Source: an uncultured bacterium (GTDB lineage Bacteria > Patescibacteriota > Minisyncoccia > Phycocordibacterales > PALSA-1337). From it: DNA of 61,736 nt. Made by a program: the position numbers and the translations under genes. Positions 45,657 to 53,949 of the stretch are shown here, one piece after another. The stretch's first letter is position 1. Every line of letters begins with the position of its first letter. The DNA is taken from the NCBI GenBank assembly GCA_903905325.1, contig CAIVGA010000055.1, positions 1 through 61,736 on the forward strand. The letters are read 5' to 3'. Under the pieces are notes generated by a model that worked only from the letters and a program-made list of their open reading frames with translations, made no database searches and was not told the DNA's origin.

Positions 45657-45710
45657 CAAAAGCCCCACAGTCTTGCGACTGCAGAGCTTTTGTTAACAGA
45701 CGAATCTGTT
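45657..45710 (-). terminator. terminator after RRM gene
   Basis: AAAAGC..GCTTTT outer and AGTC-TTGC-GACT inner pairing (45657-45696), with an extra AACAGA/TCTGTT hairpin (45695-45710). Minus-strand T-run follows. Confidence 0.7.
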
Positions 45711-45730
45711 CTCACGAACGAAGCGGAATA

Positions 45731-45991
45731 TTATTCGCGCTCAGTCTTTGGGCGAGCCTCAGAGACCACAATCTTGCGGCCATCGAGTTCACTACCGTTG
45801 AGCTTGGCAACTGCATCGCTAGCTGCAGCATCATCACTCATTGTGACGAAACCGAAACCACGTGAGCGGCCAGTCATCTTGTCCATAAGGACATTTGCTT
45901 CCTCAACTGCACCAACTGTTTCGAAGTGTTTCTTCAAAGAGTCGCTAGTTGTGCCCCATGCGATAGAGCCTACGAAAAGTCTTTTCGACAT
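45731..45991 (-). CDS. RRM RNA-binding protein
   Basis: This 86-residue protein is a single RNA-recognition motif: RNP2 LFVGSIAW (residues 4-11) and RNP1 RGFGFVTM (about 43-50) with the expected aromatic residues. It resembles small cold-inducible RNA-binding proteins of cyanobacteria and other bacteria and probably binds mRNA. Its promoter lies ~130 bases upstream, so the message has an unusually long 5' leader for this genome, suggesting post-transcriptional or autogenous control (inference). Confidence 0.95.
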   Translation of the reverse strand: MSKRLFVGSIAWGTTSDSLKKHFETVGAVEEANVLMDKMTGRSRGFGFVTMSDDAAASDAVAKLNGSELDGRKIVVSEARPKTERE

Positions 45992-46126
45992 TTGTTTTAT
46001 ACCCGCACCCCGACGATCTGCTTTCTACGAATCTCACTAAAACTAGGAGAACCTACGAAAGATAACGCGTTAGCGGAACTCTCGTACGTTAAGATAACGG
46101 TAAGGACGAGAAACTTACACGACGAA

Positions 46127-46155
46127 AGGATAGCAAATTGTAAGGTGAAAGTCAA
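46127..46155 (-). promoter_or_regulatory. promoter of RRM gene
   Basis: Minus strand -35 TTGACT (46150-46155), 17 bp, -10 TATCCT (46127-46132). +1 near 46120 gives a leader of ~130 bases before the ATG at 45991. Confidence 0.65.
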
Positions 46156-46174
46156 TGAGGAAATTGACCTGAGT

Positions 46175-46390
46175 TTAGTGATAATCCTGCTTACCAAATT
46201 GTATATCTCTAGCTTTTTGAGCAATAACCGCAGGATCTCCGACACCTTCTTCTAAATCTGAAATTAGTTGATTGAGAGCTGGAATTTCATAATCATTAGC
46301 CCCCATACCAGTCACTTCTTGTAAAGCGGCGCGCACAGTATTTAATGCTTCTTCTTTTGTAACCTTAGGCGATGATTCAATCTCTGGCAT
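46175..46390 (-). CDS. small acidic protein, unknown
   Basis: This 71-residue protein is helical and acidic, for example EEALNTVRAALQEVTGMGAND and LISDLEEGVGDPAVIAQKARD. No membrane segment, no motif. It is divergent from gatB, but its sequence does not match GatC. The ATG is preceded by A/T-rich sequence with a TATAGT box about 11 bases away. Kept as a real gene because codon structure and position are regular. Confidence 0.6.
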   Translation of the reverse strand: MPEIESSPKVTKEEALNTVRAALQEVTGMGANDYEIPALNQLISDLEEGVGDPAVIAQKARDIQFGKQDYH

Positions 46391-46445
46391 ATGATTTAAA
46401 AACTATATACTTAATAAACGACATAAATATGTTAACATATCCTCT

Positions 46446-48053
46446 ATGAATGACAAACCGAATACAGCCAAAAACACTGCCAACGGTGAGCCCAAATACA
46501 TCCCTACTATCGGCTTAGAAATCCACGCCGAGCTTGCGACTGCTTCCAAGATGTTTTGTTCCTGCAAGAATGATCCCGATGAAGAAAAGCCAAATGTAAA
46601 TATTTGTCCGGTTTGTATGGGTCACCCTGGTACACTTCCGGTTTTGAACAGAGGCGCCATCAAGCATGTTCTTAAAATGGGTGTAGCTGTCGGCGGAACT
46701 CTCGCCGATTTTACAGAATGGGATCGTAAGAATTATTTTTATCCAGATATTCCAAAAGGTTATCAGATCAGTCAGTACAAATTCCCTCTCGTTTCTGGCG
46801 GTGATATTGGTGGTGTCGCGATCGAGCGTATTCACCTCGAAGAAGATACAGCCCAGTCTACACATGACACCGGAGACAAGAGTCTTGTTAATTTCAATCG
46901 TGCAGGTGTGCCTTTGATGGAACTTGTCACGAAACCTGTTATTCATGACGCGGCTACAGCAGTGAAATTTGCCAAGGAGTTACAACTTTTACTTCGATAT
47001 CTCGGTGCTGGTGAAGCTAATATGGAAAAAGGCGAAATGCGTGTTGAAGCCAACATTTCTGTAGCAACTCCAAAGAATACTGCACTCGGCAAATTTGGCA
47101 CAAAAACTGAAGTAAAAAACCTCAATTCATTCCGTACTGTAGAGCGTGCTATTGCTTTTGAAATTGAACGTCAGACAGAAATTCTAGAAAATATTGAGCG
47201 TAAAATTGCGGATGGCGAAAGCTTGGAAAGTATAAAAAACGACGGCACCATCGAAAAAATTGTTCAGGAAACTCGTGGTTGGAATGAATCAAAACAAGAA
47301 ACTTACTCTCAGCGAAGCAAAGAAAGTTCTCATGATTACCGTTACTTCCCTGATCCTGATATTCCAAAGATGAAATTGTCAGAAATTACAGAATTTGGCT
47401 TAGAAAAACTGCGTGCAGAACTGCCAGAATTACCTTGGATCAAACGTGATAGATATAAGAAAGATTATGGTATGACTGATAAAGAAATAGCTGTATTCGT
47501 GGAATCTGTTGACTTGGATAAGTATTTTGAATCTATCGTCGCCGGATTTGCTGGTGAGACCAAGAAAGCGAAGCTTGCAACCAATTATTTGCTGACAGAT
47601 TATCTTGGGCTACTTAAGGTTAATAAATCAAAAGATGTGAGTGGCGGCGCTGACGACACAACTTCCCTATTTAATATTAAATCTGCACCTTCACCAGCTT
47701 CATTCGCCGAACTTATTTCCATGATTGCTGCTGGAGAAATTTCTTCACGTGGCGCGAAGGATACTTTAGCTTTACTCGTGAAAGAAACATTAGAAAAGAG
47801 TGGTAGCGATACGGTAAAAAATATTTCCGCAAAAGCTATAGCCGAAAAAGCTGGCCTCTTGCAGAAATCCAACACCGCTGACATTGCTCCTATTATAGAA
47901 AAAATAATTGCCGATAACGCTTCGGTTGTCGCTGAGTACAAAGCCGGCAAAGCTGCTTCCCTCCAATTCCTTATTGGTCAAGCTATGAAAGCAACAAAAG
48001 GCTCTGCAAACCCAGAGGTTGTTAAGAAAATTCTATTAGAAAAACTTGCGTAA
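46446..48053 (+). CDS. gatB: Asp-tRNA(Asn)/Glu-tRNA(Gln) amidotransferase subunit B
   Basis: This 535-residue subunit has GLEIHAELATASKMFC near the N-terminus, the zinc ligands CSCKN..CPVCMGHPG, NYFYPDIPKGYQISQ, and a C-terminal Yqey-like tail domain (about 400-535). GatB delivers ammonia from GatA to mischarged tRNA. gatA and gatC are not in this window. There is an insertion in the linker around 385-400 (SKDVSGGADD). TAACAT ends 7 bases before the ATG. Confidence 0.96.
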   Translation: MNDKPNTAKNTANGEPKYIPTIGLEIHAELATASKMFCSCKNDPDEEKPNVNICPVCMGHPGTLPVLNRGAIKHVLKMGVAVGGTLADFTEWDRKNYFYPDIPKGYQISQYKFPLVSGGDIGGVAIERIHLEEDTAQSTHDTGDKSLVNFNRAGVPLMELVTKPVIHDAATAVKFAKELQLLLRYLGAGEANMEKGEMRVEANISVATPKNTALGKFGTKTEVKNLNSFRTVERAIAFEIERQTEILENIERKIADGESLESIKNDGTIEKIVQETRGWNESKQETYSQRSKESSHDYRYFPDPDIPKMKLSEITEFGLEKLRAELPELPWIKRDRYKKDYGMTDKEIAVFVESVDLDKYFESIVAGFAGETKKAKLATNYLLTDYLGLLKVNKSKDVSGGADDTTSLFNIKSAPSPASFAELISMIAAGEISSRGAKDTLALLVKETLEKSGSDTVKNISAKAIAEKAGLLQKSNTADIAPIIEKIIADNASVVAEYKAGKAASLQFLIGQAMKATKGSANPEVVKKILLEKLA

Positions 48054-48065
48054 AATTTTCGCACT

Positions 48066-49037
48066 TTACTTCGCCAACCTCTTTGCCAATTCTTCACCAA
48101 GTTTCTTGATCGACGCGTCGTCGAGTACAGACACCGTCAAAATATCTTTATTATATTTTGCTAACTTCTTTTTTGCAGCAGTAACAGCTTTTGCATCAAC
48201 TGCATCCGTCTTCGTCAAAATAATAACTTCAGGTTTTTCATCGAGTCCATCACCAAACTTCTTGAGTTCTTCACGAACAGTTTTGTAAGTGGCAACTATA
48301 GCCTCGTTCTCAAGTGAGACTAGATGAATGAGCATTTTGGTTCTCTTAACGTGACGGAGGAATTTGTGACCAAGACCACGACCTTCGGCGGCACCTTCGA
48401 TGAGTCCTGGAATATCCGCGAGAATATATCCTCCACGCAAAGCACCGAGGTTCGGATCAAGAGTCGTAAAGGCGTAGCTAGCAACTTTGGCATGCGCATT
48501 TGTAAGTGCATTGAGAAGGCTAGACTTACCAGCATTTGGAAGTCCGATAAATCCAGCGTCAGCGATAATGTTAAGTTCTACGACGAAGTCTGCCTCCTCA
48601 CCTTGAAAACCATTGGTTGACTGCTCTGGACGAACATTGGTCGAAGCCTTGAAGTGTTCATTACCCAGACCACCCTTTCCACCATGAAGAATTTTAGAAA
48701 CTTGACCTTCCTCAAGAAGTTCTACGACACGGCTAGTTGTCTCATTTCTAATAATAGAACCGATTGGTAAATCTATATAAAGATCGTCACCAGACTTGCC
48801 TTGTTTACTCTGGTTCTGACCATCATCACCATTGGCTGAAGAAAAAATCTTTGTTGTTTTGTAACGAGCAAGAATATCAATATCGCGAACTGCACGAACA
48901 TAAATATCACCTCCATGACCACCGTTACCGCCAGCAGCACCAGCAAATTCACGCCCCTTTTCATGGCGCCACCTTACAACTCCAATACCGCCGTTCCCAG
49001 CTTTTGCATGAAACTTTATTTCGTCGATGAGAGCCAT
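48066..49037 (-). CDS. obg: GTPase Obg
   Basis: This protein is about 323 residues. The Obg fold (1-158: MALIDEIKFHAKAGNGGIGVVRWRHEKGREFAGAAGGNGGHGG) with Gly-rich repeats is followed by a G domain: GLPNAGKSSLLNALT (G1), the PNLGAL region (G2), DIPGLIEGA (G3), LTKTD (G4; usual is NKxD). Obg couples ribosome maturation to growth. It lacks the C-terminal OCT extension. The start is set by TATAAT ending 6 bases before 49037. Confidence 0.95.
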   Translation of the reverse strand: MALIDEIKFHAKAGNGGIGVVRWRHEKGREFAGAAGGNGGHGGDIYVRAVRDIDILARYKTTKIFSSANGDDGQNQSKQGKSGDDLYIDLPIGSIIRNETTSRVVELLEEGQVSKILHGGKGGLGNEHFKASTNVRPEQSTNGFQGEEADFVVELNIIADAGFIGLPNAGKSSLLNALTNAHAKVASYAFTTLDPNLGALRGGYILADIPGLIEGAAEGRGLGHKFLRHVKRTKMLIHLVSLENEAIVATYKTVREELKKFGDGLDEKPEVIILTKTDAVDAKAVTAAKKKLAKYNKDILTVSVLDDASIKKLGEELAKRLAK

Positions 49038-49157
49038 GGGATGATTATATGGAAATTTGCAGTAATAGCAAGGAGGTGTTGGGTTTTTGTCATTAGAACA
49101 TGTGTACAAAATATTTCAATATTGACCGTAGACTTTTTTAGTATAAACTTATGAAGT

Positions 49158-49352
49158 ATGTTATATAGATTTACTCGAATTACATACCATCAAACTGATA
49201 GAGTTGCAGAAATCTGTGGCAATCTAGGAGTCGTCTGTGTTGCATCAATTGTATTACCGTCGATCCTTAATAATTTCTATATTTTACCAACCCTTCTTGG
49301 TACCGCGCTTACCGGAATATTTATTGGATTAAGTGTATATTTATCAAAATAA
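49158..49352 (+). CDS. 64-residue two-helix membrane protein
   Basis: It begins MLYRFTRITYHQTDRVAEI and has two hydrophobic helices (about 19-40 and 43-61). It is the first of three tiny ORFs between obg and the cyclotransferase/secA genes. A TATAAA box lies ~14 bases upstream. No family recognised. Confidence 0.5.
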   Translation: MLYRFTRITYHQTDRVAEICGNLGVVCVASIVLPSILNNFYILPTLLGTALTGIFIGLSVYLSK

Positions 49353-49365
49353 TCTAAAAAATACT

Positions 49366-49482
49366 ATGACCGACATACTTATTGCATACCTAATACTAGC
49401 AATCATTGCTCTCTGTATTGTCCTTATGACTTTACCAACGATGATCGCACGAAGAAAAAAAGATTACGAAAAACATCACTAA
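49366..49482 (+). CDS. 38-residue single-helix membrane peptide
   Basis: MTDILIAYLILAIIALC opens one hydrophobic helix (about 3-27), followed by a basic tail (RRKKDYEKHH). Positive-inside topology is clear. It lies 14 bases after the preceding tiny ORF. Unknown function. Confidence 0.45.
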   Translation: MTDILIAYLILAIIALCIVLMTLPTMIARRKKDYEKHH

Positions 49483-49486
49483 CTTT

Positions 49487-49570
49487 ATGCTAGAATTTTA
49501 TATATTAGGTGCACTTCTTTTTATTGCAGCAGCTCTTGTAATTATCGCTAACAAAAACAAGGGTAGGTAG
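49487..49570 (+). CDS. 27-residue single-helix membrane peptide
   Basis: MLEFYILGALLFIAAALVI is one helix followed by ANKNKGR. It is 4 bases after the previous tiny ORF. It could be chance, but codon phase, start spacing and topology fit a small membrane peptide. Confidence 0.35.
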   Translation: MLEFYILGALLFIAAALVIIANKNKGR

Positions 49571-49571
49571 T

Positions 49572-49886
49572 TTATGCTTTAACGTAGACCCATGCAGATA
49601 TCCCGCTTCTTAATTTAACTGCAATCCTGACATATGCCACTGTTTCATATTCATCAATTCTTTCGAGCTCTGACTTGGCTACTTGCATAACTCCCCCAGT
49701 AACTTCTCCATCATTATCCTGAATAATAAGTGGGAATACTTCATTGTCTATTATAATTTCAGATATTTTATAACCAGGTAAAATATCTGGTGCCATATTA
49801 ATTGAACGACCACAAATTTGTTTTTGGATTTTCTTATCCTTTAATGTGCCGTAAACAAATAAATTTTCTCTATTTTCCAACTCCAT
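49572..49886 (-). CDS. gamma-glutamylcyclotransferase-like (AIG2/GGCT fold)
   Basis: This protein is about 104 residues. It has the family N-terminal signature LFVYGTLKDKK and an acidic LERIDEYE segment that carries the catalytic Glu region. GGCT enzymes cyclise gamma-glutamyl groups. The ATG at 49886 is inside the secA 3' end (17-base overlap), so it is translated from the secA message. An upstream in-frame start at 50021 would lie deep in secA and is unlikely. Confidence 0.85.
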   Translation of the reverse strand: MELENRENLFVYGTLKDKKIQKQICGRSINMAPDILPGYKISEIIIDNEVFPLIIQDNDGEVTGGVMQVAKSELERIDEYETVAYVRIAVKLRSGISAWVYVKA

Positions 49887-52569
49887 GACACTTCTTATAC
49901 TTTTTTCCACTTCCACACGGACACAAATCGTTGCGACCAACTTCTTCGACTTTTGCAGCGCCAGATTTTGAGCCCGCGCCACCGGAATTTGAGCCACCAT
50001 TAGATCCATCTCCAGCACCAATTATCTGCGCATTATCATGAATCTCTTTGAGCTCAGCATCTTTTACGCCAGCCGCATTTACCACACCAGTATTACCGGC
50101 AGCCATAACTGGCACGATATGTGGTAAAAGTTTTAATACTTGCTCACGCATAGCACCTTGCATTTCACGGAAAAGACGAAGGCCTTCCCTCTTATACTCA
50201 ACAAGTGGATCGCGCTGACCATATGCACGCAAACTTACTGAAGAACGAGTGTGATCCATAACTTCCAAATGCTCAACCCAATACATATCTATCGTTTGCA
50301 AAAGTACAATGCGAGCTGCATTCAAGAAAGCTTCGCGACCGAATTCAGAAATCTTCTTTGAGACAAGATCATGAGCTAATGCTTCACTGCTAAATTCCGG
50401 TATTTTTGTAGAAATCATTCCAGTTGCCGCTGCGGGTGCATCAAATCCACCAACACCATTTCCTATCACCTCATTCAATTCCTTCTCAACATCATCAATA
50501 GAACCAAGCAAAAGCTTACGGCGACGTGCGTACACACTCGTACGTTGTGAGTTTATGATGTCGTCAAATTCGAGAACATGTTTACGAGAGTCAAAGTTGA
50601 AACCTTCGATTTTTTCTTGAGCAGTTTCGAGCGACCTCGAAATAAGTTTGTGCTCAATTGGCTGATCTTCAGCGACACCAAGCTTACCCATCATTCCTTT
50701 CAACATATCAGATGCAAAAACACGCATCAAAGTATCTTCCAGAGAAACGAAAAATTGTGTAGCACCAGGATCTCCCTGACGACCCGAACGACCTCGAAGC
50801 TGATTGTCGATACGACGAGCTTCATGGCGTTCAGTTCCTAGAACAAATAGGCCACCAAGTTTTTTGACCTCATCAGAAAGTTCTGGAGTAGCTGGAATAC
50901 CACCTAGCTTGATATCAACTCCACGACCAGCCATGTTTGTAGCAATAGTTACGGCACCTTTACGGCCAGCCTGAGCCACAATCTCACCTTCACGTTCGTG
51001 ATTCTTGGCATTCAACATTTCATGAGGAATTCCTTGAGCTTTCAAAAACTGTGACAAAAGCTCATTCTTTTCAATAGAAACTGTACCAATTAGAACTGGT
51101 TGACCAGCGTCATGCAAAGTCTTGACCTCACGAGCAATGGCTTTGAATTTGCCAATTTCTGTTTGGAAAATTTGATCATTACGATCCTTACGAACTGTAG
51201 GTTTGTTGGTTGGAACGATGGCAACTTCGAGTCCATAAACTTTGTAAAATTCTTCACTAGAAGTTGCAGCTGTACCAGTCATACCAGATAACTTTGGATA
51301 CATACGGAAAAAATTCTGGAAAGTGATAGAGGCATATGTGCGAGATTCTTGTTGAATACTTACACCTTCTTTGGCTTCAATGGCTTGGTGCAAACCTTCT
51401 GACCAACGACGGCCAGGTTGCATGCGTCCGGTAAATTCATCCACGATAACAATCTCATTGTTCTTCACTACGTATTCCTTGTCTTTATGGAACAAGGCTT
51501 TGGCACGAACAGCGGTTTCGAGGTGATGCACAAATTTAATTCCTTTGTCAGTGTAAATATTTTCTACACCGAGCATTTTTTCAGCTTTGACAATACCAGG
51601 GTCTAGCAAAGTGACAGCTTTTCGCTTTTCGTCTTTTGTATAATCAACATCTTCTACGTAACCAGACGTGAGTGAAGCAAATTGTCTATAAATAGCTTCG
51701 GCATCGCGAGTTGGTGCAGAAATAATAAGTGGCGTACGAGCTTCATCAATCAAGATGGAGTCTATCTCGTCAACGATTGCGTAATTAAATTCACGCTGAC
51801 GTAATTTGTCGGCACTATATTCTAGATTGTCACGGAGATAATCAAAGCCGAATTCGTTGTTGGTACCATAAGTAATATCAGCAGCGTAAGCTTCACGACG
51901 AGAGCATGGTCGGAGGAATTCATGAACAACTTTGAAAGAACCGAGTTCATCGCGCTCTTTATCTAGTGCATCAACTTTTTCGCTGGTTTTTGCGTCAGCT
52001 GGTTTGGTGGCTGATTCTGGTGCAGTTTTTGTTTCCGGTGCGGCCTTGTGTGCCGGATCGTATAGTAAACTTGATTCATGATTGATAACGGCAACACTTA
52101 GTCCGAGGGCGTTGTAGATTTGTCCCATCCAAACAGCATCACGACGTGAAAGATAATCGTTCACAGTAACAATATGCACACCCTTTCCTGTTAAGGCATT
52201 GAGATAAGCTGGCAATGTGGCTACCAAAGTCTTTCCTTCACCAGTACGCATCTCAGCGATTGCTCCACTATTCAAAATCATTCCACCAATAAGTTGCACA
52301 TCAAAATGTCTCTGACCAAGAGTTCGTCGAGAAACTTCACGAACAACAGCGAATGCTTCTGGAAGAATATCTGCGAGAATAGCCTTTTCTTCGTCAAGAT
52401 TTTTTGCACCTTTCAATTTTGCTTGGAATTCGGTGGTCTTGGCCTTTAATTGGTCGTCAGAAAGAGCCTTGATTGAATCTTCAAAGCCGTTAATCTTGGC
52501 CACCAAAGGTTGAAATTCCTTGATGCTCTTGGTGTGAGTTGTGCTGAAAAAACCCTTTAAAAATGACAT
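49870..52569 (-). CDS. secA: preprotein translocase ATPase SecA
   Basis: This 899-residue ATPase has Walker A MRTGEGKT, DEADH-type DEIDSILIDEARTPLIIS, preprotein cross-linking domain, motif VI QLRGRSGRQGDPG, and a C-terminal zinc-binding SEC-C motif LCPCGSGKKYKKCHG. It drives secretion with SecYEG, and secG is at 33518. An Ala/Lys/Glu-rich insertion (about 165-200) sits in the nucleotide-binding domain. The linker before the SEC-C motif is Gly/Ser-rich. Confidence 0.98.
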   Translation of the reverse strand: MSFLKGFFSTTHTKSIKEFQPLVAKINGFEDSIKALSDDQLKAKTTEFQAKLKGAKNLDEEKAILADILPEAFAVVREVSRRTLGQRHFDVQLIGGMILNSGAIAEMRTGEGKTLVATLPAYLNALTGKGVHIVTVNDYLSRRDAVWMGQIYNALGLSVAVINHESSLLYDPAHKAAPETKTAPESATKPADAKTSEKVDALDKERDELGSFKVVHEFLRPCSRREAYAADITYGTNNEFGFDYLRDNLEYSADKLRQREFNYAIVDEIDSILIDEARTPLIISAPTRDAEAIYRQFASLTSGYVEDVDYTKDEKRKAVTLLDPGIVKAEKMLGVENIYTDKGIKFVHHLETAVRAKALFHKDKEYVVKNNEIVIVDEFTGRMQPGRRWSEGLHQAIEAKEGVSIQQESRTYASITFQNFFRMYPKLSGMTGTAATSSEEFYKVYGLEVAIVPTNKPTVRKDRNDQIFQTEIGKFKAIAREVKTLHDAGQPVLIGTVSIEKNELLSQFLKAQGIPHEMLNAKNHEREGEIVAQAGRKGAVTIATNMAGRGVDIKLGGIPATPELSDEVKKLGGLFVLGTERHEARRIDNQLRGRSGRQGDPGATQFFVSLEDTLMRVFASDMLKGMMGKLGVAEDQPIEHKLISRSLETAQEKIEGFNFDSRKHVLEFDDIINSQRTSVYARRRKLLLGSIDDVEKELNEVIGNGVGGFDAPAAATGMISTKIPEFSSEALAHDLVSKKISEFGREAFLNAARIVLLQTIDMYWVEHLEVMDHTRSSVSLRAYGQRDPLVEYKREGLRLFREMQGAMREQVLKLLPHIVPVMAAGNTGVVNAAGVKDAELKEIHDNAQIIGAGDGSNGGSNSGGAGSKSGAAKVEEVGRNDLCPCGSGKKYKKCHGVGK

Positions 52570-52590
52570 AGTAAGAGCACTCTAGCATAT

Positions 52591-53676
52591 TTACCCCACC
52601 CATTCCACCTCCGGCTCTATAACAATCCCAGTTTTTTCTTTGACTCGAGTAATGAGTTCATCTGCCACAGCTTTTACGTCTACGGCTTTTGCTCCAGGCT
52701 TAGCAACTAGAACGAGAGCTTGTTTTTCATAAGTTCCAGCATTACCGATCATGAGGCCGCGGGCATTGCAGGCTTTATCAAAAATCCAACCAAGCGAAAT
52801 CTTTACACGTCCGTCTGGCTCTGGAAAGCCTGGCAAAGTAGGATACTTGGCTTTCAACTCTGCAAATTTCACAGCAGAGACATATGGATTTTTGAAGAAT
52901 GACCCGGCAGTTCCCAATTTTGACCAATCTGGCAATTTGCTTGTGCGAATTTCGACTATTGCTCGACGCATTTCCGCGATGGATGGCTTTAGAATTTTCT
53001 TGTCATTAAAATAATCACGTGTGTCTTTGTAATTCATTGTAACATCGCCTTTCTTGGACAATTTAAATGTGACACGAGAAATAATATAACGACCAGGTTC
53101 ATGTTTGAAAATACTGTCACGATACCCAAATTTACATTCAGTATTTGAAAGCTCAACAAATTTTGGCATAGCTGGGTCAAAATCTTTTGTATCAAGAGCG
53201 CGCACTGAAGATATTGTGTGAGATGCTTCAGCTCCATATGCACCAATATTTTGCACAGGAGTAGCACCAACTGTTCCAGGAATTGCAGACAAATTTTCTA
53301 TACCAAAAAGTCCACGGTCGACAGTATATGCCACGATATCATCCCAAATTTCACCCGATCCAGCTGAAACAAATTTGAAGCCACTTTCAGAAGTAACAGA
53401 TTCGATATCCAGTTCCGTGGTCACACCTCGGATTTCATTTTTGATAATGAGTCCAGGAAAACCATCATCCGAAACTAGAAGATTTGATCCACCACCGAGC
53501 ACAAAGAATGGCAAATGCGCGCCTGATGAAGTTGCGTCGGTTATACCCTTCTCATGTGCAAACTTTACCGCCTCAACCAATTCTTCCTCATTTTTGACAG
53601 TACAAAAAAATCGAGCAGGTCCGCCGATTTTGAAAGTGGTGTATGCAGAAAGTGGGATATTTTCTTGAATGATCAT
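52591..53676 (-). CDS. murB: UDP-N-acetylenolpyruvoylglucosamine reductase
   Basis: The protein is about 361 residues. FAD-binding elements are FKIGGPARFF and VLGGGSNLLVSDDGFPGLIIKN; IPGTVGATPVQNIGAYGAE and AGSFFKNP (catalytic Ser) are present. It makes UDP-MurNAc in peptidoglycan synthesis. The ATG at 53676 overlaps the TGA of a 28-codon upstream ORF (ATGA), so expression is likely coupled to that leader. An in-frame ATG at 53691 lies in the second arm of a hairpin and is less likely. Confidence 0.95.
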   Translation of the reverse strand: MIIQENIPLSAYTTFKIGGPARFFCTVKNEEELVEAVKFAHEKGITDATSSGAHLPFFVLGGGSNLLVSDDGFPGLIIKNEIRGVTTELDIESVTSESGFKFVSAGSGEIWDDIVAYTVDRGLFGIENLSAIPGTVGATPVQNIGAYGAEASHTISSVRALDTKDFDPAMPKFVELSNTECKFGYRDSIFKHEPGRYIISRVTFKLSKKGDVTMNYKDTRDYFNDKKILKPSIAEMRRAIVEIRTSKLPDWSKLGTAGSFFKNPYVSAVKFAELKAKYPTLPGFPEPDGRVKISLGWIFDKACNARGLMIGNAGTYEKQALVLVAKPGAKAVDVKAVADELITRVKEKTGIVIEPEVEWVG

Positions 53677-53759
53677 TGTTTTTGCGCCCAATGATGGCGA
53701 CGGGTGCGAGCTCCAAATAATATGTCTAAATATAATGTGAGTACAACCGTCGCCGTCAT
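53673..53759 (-). CDS. 28-residue leader ORF spanning a hairpin before murB
   Basis: MTATVVLTLYLDILFGAR opens a short hydrophobic-then-basic peptide ending WAQKQ. Its stop codon TGA overlaps the murB ATG as ATGA. The first and last parts of the ORF are complementary: 53747-53759 and 53690-53702 pair at 12 of 13 positions. No Shine-Dalgarno site is obvious. Layout recalls a leader peptide/attenuator or a translational coupler (inference). Confidence 0.5.
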   Translation of the reverse strand: MTATVVLTLYLDILFGARTRRHHWAQKQ

Positions 53760-53777
53760 TTGGTACAATCCGATATT

Positions 53778-53806
53778 ATTATAGCGTGAGTAGGACAAAA
53801 ATGGAA
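53778..53806 (-). promoter_or_regulatory. putative promoter of murB leader
   Basis: Minus strand TTCCAT (53801-53806), 17 bp, TATAAT (53778-53783). +1 near 53771 gives a leader of ~95 bases. The -35 lies in a 32-bp palindrome (53794-53825). Confidence 0.55.
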
Positions 53807-53825
53807 TATATATTCTATTTTTGTC
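53794..53825. other. 32-bp palindrome
   Basis: GACAAAAATgGAATAT and ATATTCtATTTTTGTC are complementary with one G-T pair. It may be a bidirectional terminator (A/T tracts at both ends) or an operator over the murB -35. Confidence 0.55.
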
Positions 53826-53834
53826 CCCTACAAC

Positions 53835-53863
53835 GCAAAAGGCCGCCGAGGGCGGCACTTTGC
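53835..53863 (-). terminator. terminator after O-antigen ligase gene
   Basis: GCCGCC-CTC-GGCGGC stem on the minus strand inside an outer GCAAA/TTTGC pairing, followed by TTTT. It is 90 bases past the stop at 53950. Confidence 0.8.
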
Positions 53864-53949
53864 GAGACATTTATTGGAAGAGTGCCCACAGGGTACTCAC
53901 AGTACAAATATATCATATTTGACCTCACCTATCAAGAATAAATTGTGGA

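Noticed and set aside
46175..46390. gatC next to gatB
   Set aside because: Position is suggestive, but the 71-residue acidic protein lacks GatC sequence features and is on the opposite strand.
49887..50021. longer cyclotransferase ORF starting at 50021
   Set aside because: The extra 45 codons lie wholly within the secA C-terminal coding region in another frame; the family motif LFVYGTLK lies only 7 residues after the ATG at 49886.
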